From assembly GCF_018446385.1 (NCBI RefSeq), contig NC_056000.1, positions 47,958,722 through 48,022,721 on the forward strand: 64,000 bases of DNA, in the 5' to 3' direction. This DNA is from Zingiber officinale. Taxonomy: Eukaryota; Streptophyta; Magnoliopsida; Zingiberales; Zingiberaceae. Below are positions 61,401-64,000 of the stretch, one piece after another; position 1 is the first letter of the stretch, and each line of letters begins with the position of its first letter. The position numbers and the translations under genes are program-made. Below the pieces are notes generated by a model. The model saw only the letters and a list, made by a program, of their open reading frames with translations. It was not told the origin of the DNA and did no database searches.

Positions 61401-62928
61401 ATCTCCGGACATATGACGAAGCACTCCAAGATAAATATGCAGCATCTTGGCAAAGAGTAATGAATAATAGAATTAGAATATATGTATTCTAATAAAATCT
61501 GGAAGCTTGTAAAACCACCAAGTGGTGTAAAAGCCTTTGGGTGTAAAAGGTCTATAATAGGAAAAGAAGGATAGACAGGAAGGTAGAAACTTTCAAGGCA
61601 AGGCTTGATGAAAAAGGAAACTTTTTCACTGGTAGCCATGCTTAAGTCTATCCGGATTCTTTTATCTATTTGGCAAGTGGATGTCAAGACAACATTCCTT
61701 AATGGAAGTCTTGAAGAAAGCATCCATATAAAGCAACCAGAAGGGTTCATTGCAAAGGGCTAAGAGCATCTTGTGTGCAAGCTCAATCAGTCTATGGACT
61801 GAGGCAAAGCTTCACGGTCTTAGAACAGCCTTTTTATTAAAGTCTATGGATTTATTTAGTAACCGGATAAGTCTTGTGTATACAAAAGGCGTGATAGAAA
61901 CGTGGTGGTATTTCTTGTACTATACGTAGATAACATTTTTGGTAGTTGGAAACAATATCAAAGTGTTGTCAGAAGTAAGGGTATGGTCGTCCAAACAATT
62001 CGATATGAAGGAATGTAAATATTCTTGAGATCAAAGTAATAAGGGATCGCAAGAAAAGAATATTTTACTTATCCCAAGCTTCATACATCGAAAAAAATCC
62101 CTGCTCGTTTTAAGCATACAAAACTCCAAGAAAGGTTTCTTACCTTTTCAGGATAGAGTAACTTTATCTAAAGATGTCTCTGTAGACATCAAAGGAGATA
62201 AAGGAATTAAAGGCAGTTCTTTATGCTTCGGCTGACAGAAGCCTAATGTATGCTATGCACGAGACCAGAAATCTGTTTTGCCAAGGGCATAGTTAGCAGA
62301 TATCAAAGTAACTCTAGACAAGGACAGTGGACTGCAGTAAAGCATATATTGAAGTACCTTAAAGGTACTAGAGATTATATGCTAGCTTACAAGGCAGTTA
62401 ATTTAGTCCTTGTGGGTTACATGGATTTTGATTTCCAATCGGATAGGGACAATAATAAGTCAACCTCGGGGTTTTGTGCTTACTTTAGGAGGTAAAGTCA
62501 TAACTATGGAAGAGTGATAAGCATAGGTGTTTTTCTGGACTCCACCATAGAAGTTTAGTATATGGCAAGCCTCTGAGGCAGCCATAAAAGCTGAATGACT
62601 CAATAACCTCAAGATAGACTTAGATATGATTTCTGGTTTGCCCAAAGATTATTACAATTTATTGTAATAATGTTGGTGTAGTAGCAAACTCAAAGAAACC
62701 ATAAGTCTATAAGGCAAGTAAACACAATAGAGCGCAAGTACCACCCAATACGAGAAATAGTATAAACGAGGAGAAGTTGTTGCCGCCCAGATTGCATCAG
62801 GTGATGACCTATAGATCCTTTCACTAAGGTCCTTAAGGCAAGAGCTTTTGATGGGCATGTTGAAGGGTTGGGAATCAGATGTATGGCAGCAGATATGGCA
62901 ACTTAGTCTTTTAGTATAAGTGGGAGAT
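58429..62928 (+). mobile_element. Interior of copia element B
   Basis: 4.5 kb, colinear with the interior of copia A: primer site, gag region, integrase (about 60380-60800), reverse transcriptase (about 61490-62040), RNase H (about 62210-62900) and a polypurine tract. The coding region is broken many times. With the LTRs at 55749 and 62929 it forms a structurally complete element that runs off the right edge. Confidence 0.9.
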
Positions 62929-64000
62929 TGTTAGAGTGTATACTAAAAGCCTAGCTTTTGGTATAAACATTTATCTAGAAATAAGAATCACATTGGTCAA
63001 ATGTCTACATTTATGATAAATGTAGTTGTTCAATTAATTTATATTGTAGATAACATGGTGTGTGGTGTCACACACAGAAGATCATGTTATCAGTACCTTA
63101 TAAATTATAAGCGGTAGCTCACGACCATAATGGAAAGGAACAAACCATTGGAAGGTCGTAGTGTAATTAGGTATTAGTTTATCTTAACTATATAATTACA
63201 CTAGTACACTTAGAGTGTATTGAGTAGGACCATTAGAGGCGTTTCTTTTATACTGACTTTATAAAGAAACAAGACCTCGATTATTATGGAAGTGTGTGCT
63301 CTTAATCCTAATATAATAACAAGCACATATATTTGATATTTATTTCTTTAATTTATCAATGGGTGAGATTTAGTTCGATGAATCAATAAGCCCGATAAGT
63401 TGGGAAATGATATCACTTATAGTGTGTGTTGTTGATTATAGAAGGAAACTGTGTCCTAGTGATCTAGGTTGAGAATGTCCCCAAGAGGGGCTCATAAGGA
63501 TTGTCATGTTAAACCCTGCAGGTGGACTTAGTCCGACATGACGATGAAGTTGAGTGGTACTACTCTTGGAGCTAGATATTAATTAAGTGAGTTGTCAGTA
63601 ACTTACTTAATTAGTGGACATTTGTTATCTTAAACACAGGGAGACTAACACACTCATAATAAGAAGGAGCCCAAAATGTAATTTGGGATTGGTGCGGTAG
63701 TTCAATAATAGTTCTTTAGTGGAATGAATTATTATTGATGAAATTAAGTTGTGTGTTCGGGCGAACACGGGATGCTTAATTTCATCGGGAGACCAAAACC
63801 AATTCCTCCTCTCGGTCCCTATCGTAGCCTCTAGTATATAGAGATTTATACCCACCGCATACCCACCTTCTTATCCATCCAATGGGGCCGGCCAAGCTAG
63901 CTTGGAACCCAAGCTAGGGCCGGCCAAGTCCAAGTGGATGAGCCATGTAGGTGGCCGGCCAAAGCTTGGGTCCCAAGCTTAGGTGGCCGGCCACTAGAAT
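62929..64000 (+). repeat. Copia B 3' LTR, first 1072 bp, cut by the window edge
   Basis: Matches 55749-56820 with roughly 1-2 percent difference by eye. The minus-strand frame at 63625-63855 is a shadow of LTR sequence. Confidence 0.92.

Overview
The window is nuclear DNA of a flowering plant. It has intron-bearing plant gene families, a plastid DNA insert and dense nested LTR retrotransposons. The protein style and the repeat types suggest a monocot, perhaps the ginger/banana order; that placement is inference. I found no tRNA, rRNA or CRISPR array.

Bases 1-8215 are transposon-derived. A Ty3/gypsy pol of the Tat type (with a second RNase H) lies on the minus strand and runs off the left edge. 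It is followed by a 42-bp tandem repeat, a reverse copia LTR fragment, and two direct copies of a ~1.83-kb unit carrying a Transposase_28-like (PF04195) reading region.

Bases 8985-32990 form a gene island. In order they hold: a GATA zinc-finger transcription factor (+, 2 exons) behind a cluster of five G-boxes; a GPI-anchored beta-1,3-glucanase of family GH17 with an X8 domain (-, 4 exons including a 31-nt micro-exon and a 4.9-kb repeat-filled intron); the sigma subunit of the AP-4 adaptor (+, 4 exons); an intronless plant tandem CCCH zinc-finger protein (-); ribosomal protein eL27 (-, with site II and telo-box promoter motifs); a plastid psbB fragment; and a small eL18a-like membrane protein (-, 4 exons, 100 aa) assembled here from splice signals. 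These genes act in unrelated processes and do not form a pathway.

Bases 33011-36942 are AT-rich, ending in an older repeat full of AATCGATT palindromes. From 36948 to the right edge everything is nested LTR elements. An outer minus-strand gag-only element (36948-54905, TSD gtatt) is split by a 9.35-kb copia element with 2.4-kb LTRs (38219-47569, TSD ctaag) and by a second, plus-strand gag-only element (49503-53371) whose gag frame looks whole. From 55033 a related copia element forms a tandem internal-LTR-internal-LTR array with an exact 7180-bp offset.

The most interesting signals are the nested gag-only (TR-GAG-like) elements, a ~110-bp module shared by two otherwise different LTR families, and CG-centred palindromes specific to each LTR family that appear to be decaying by CpG transitions.
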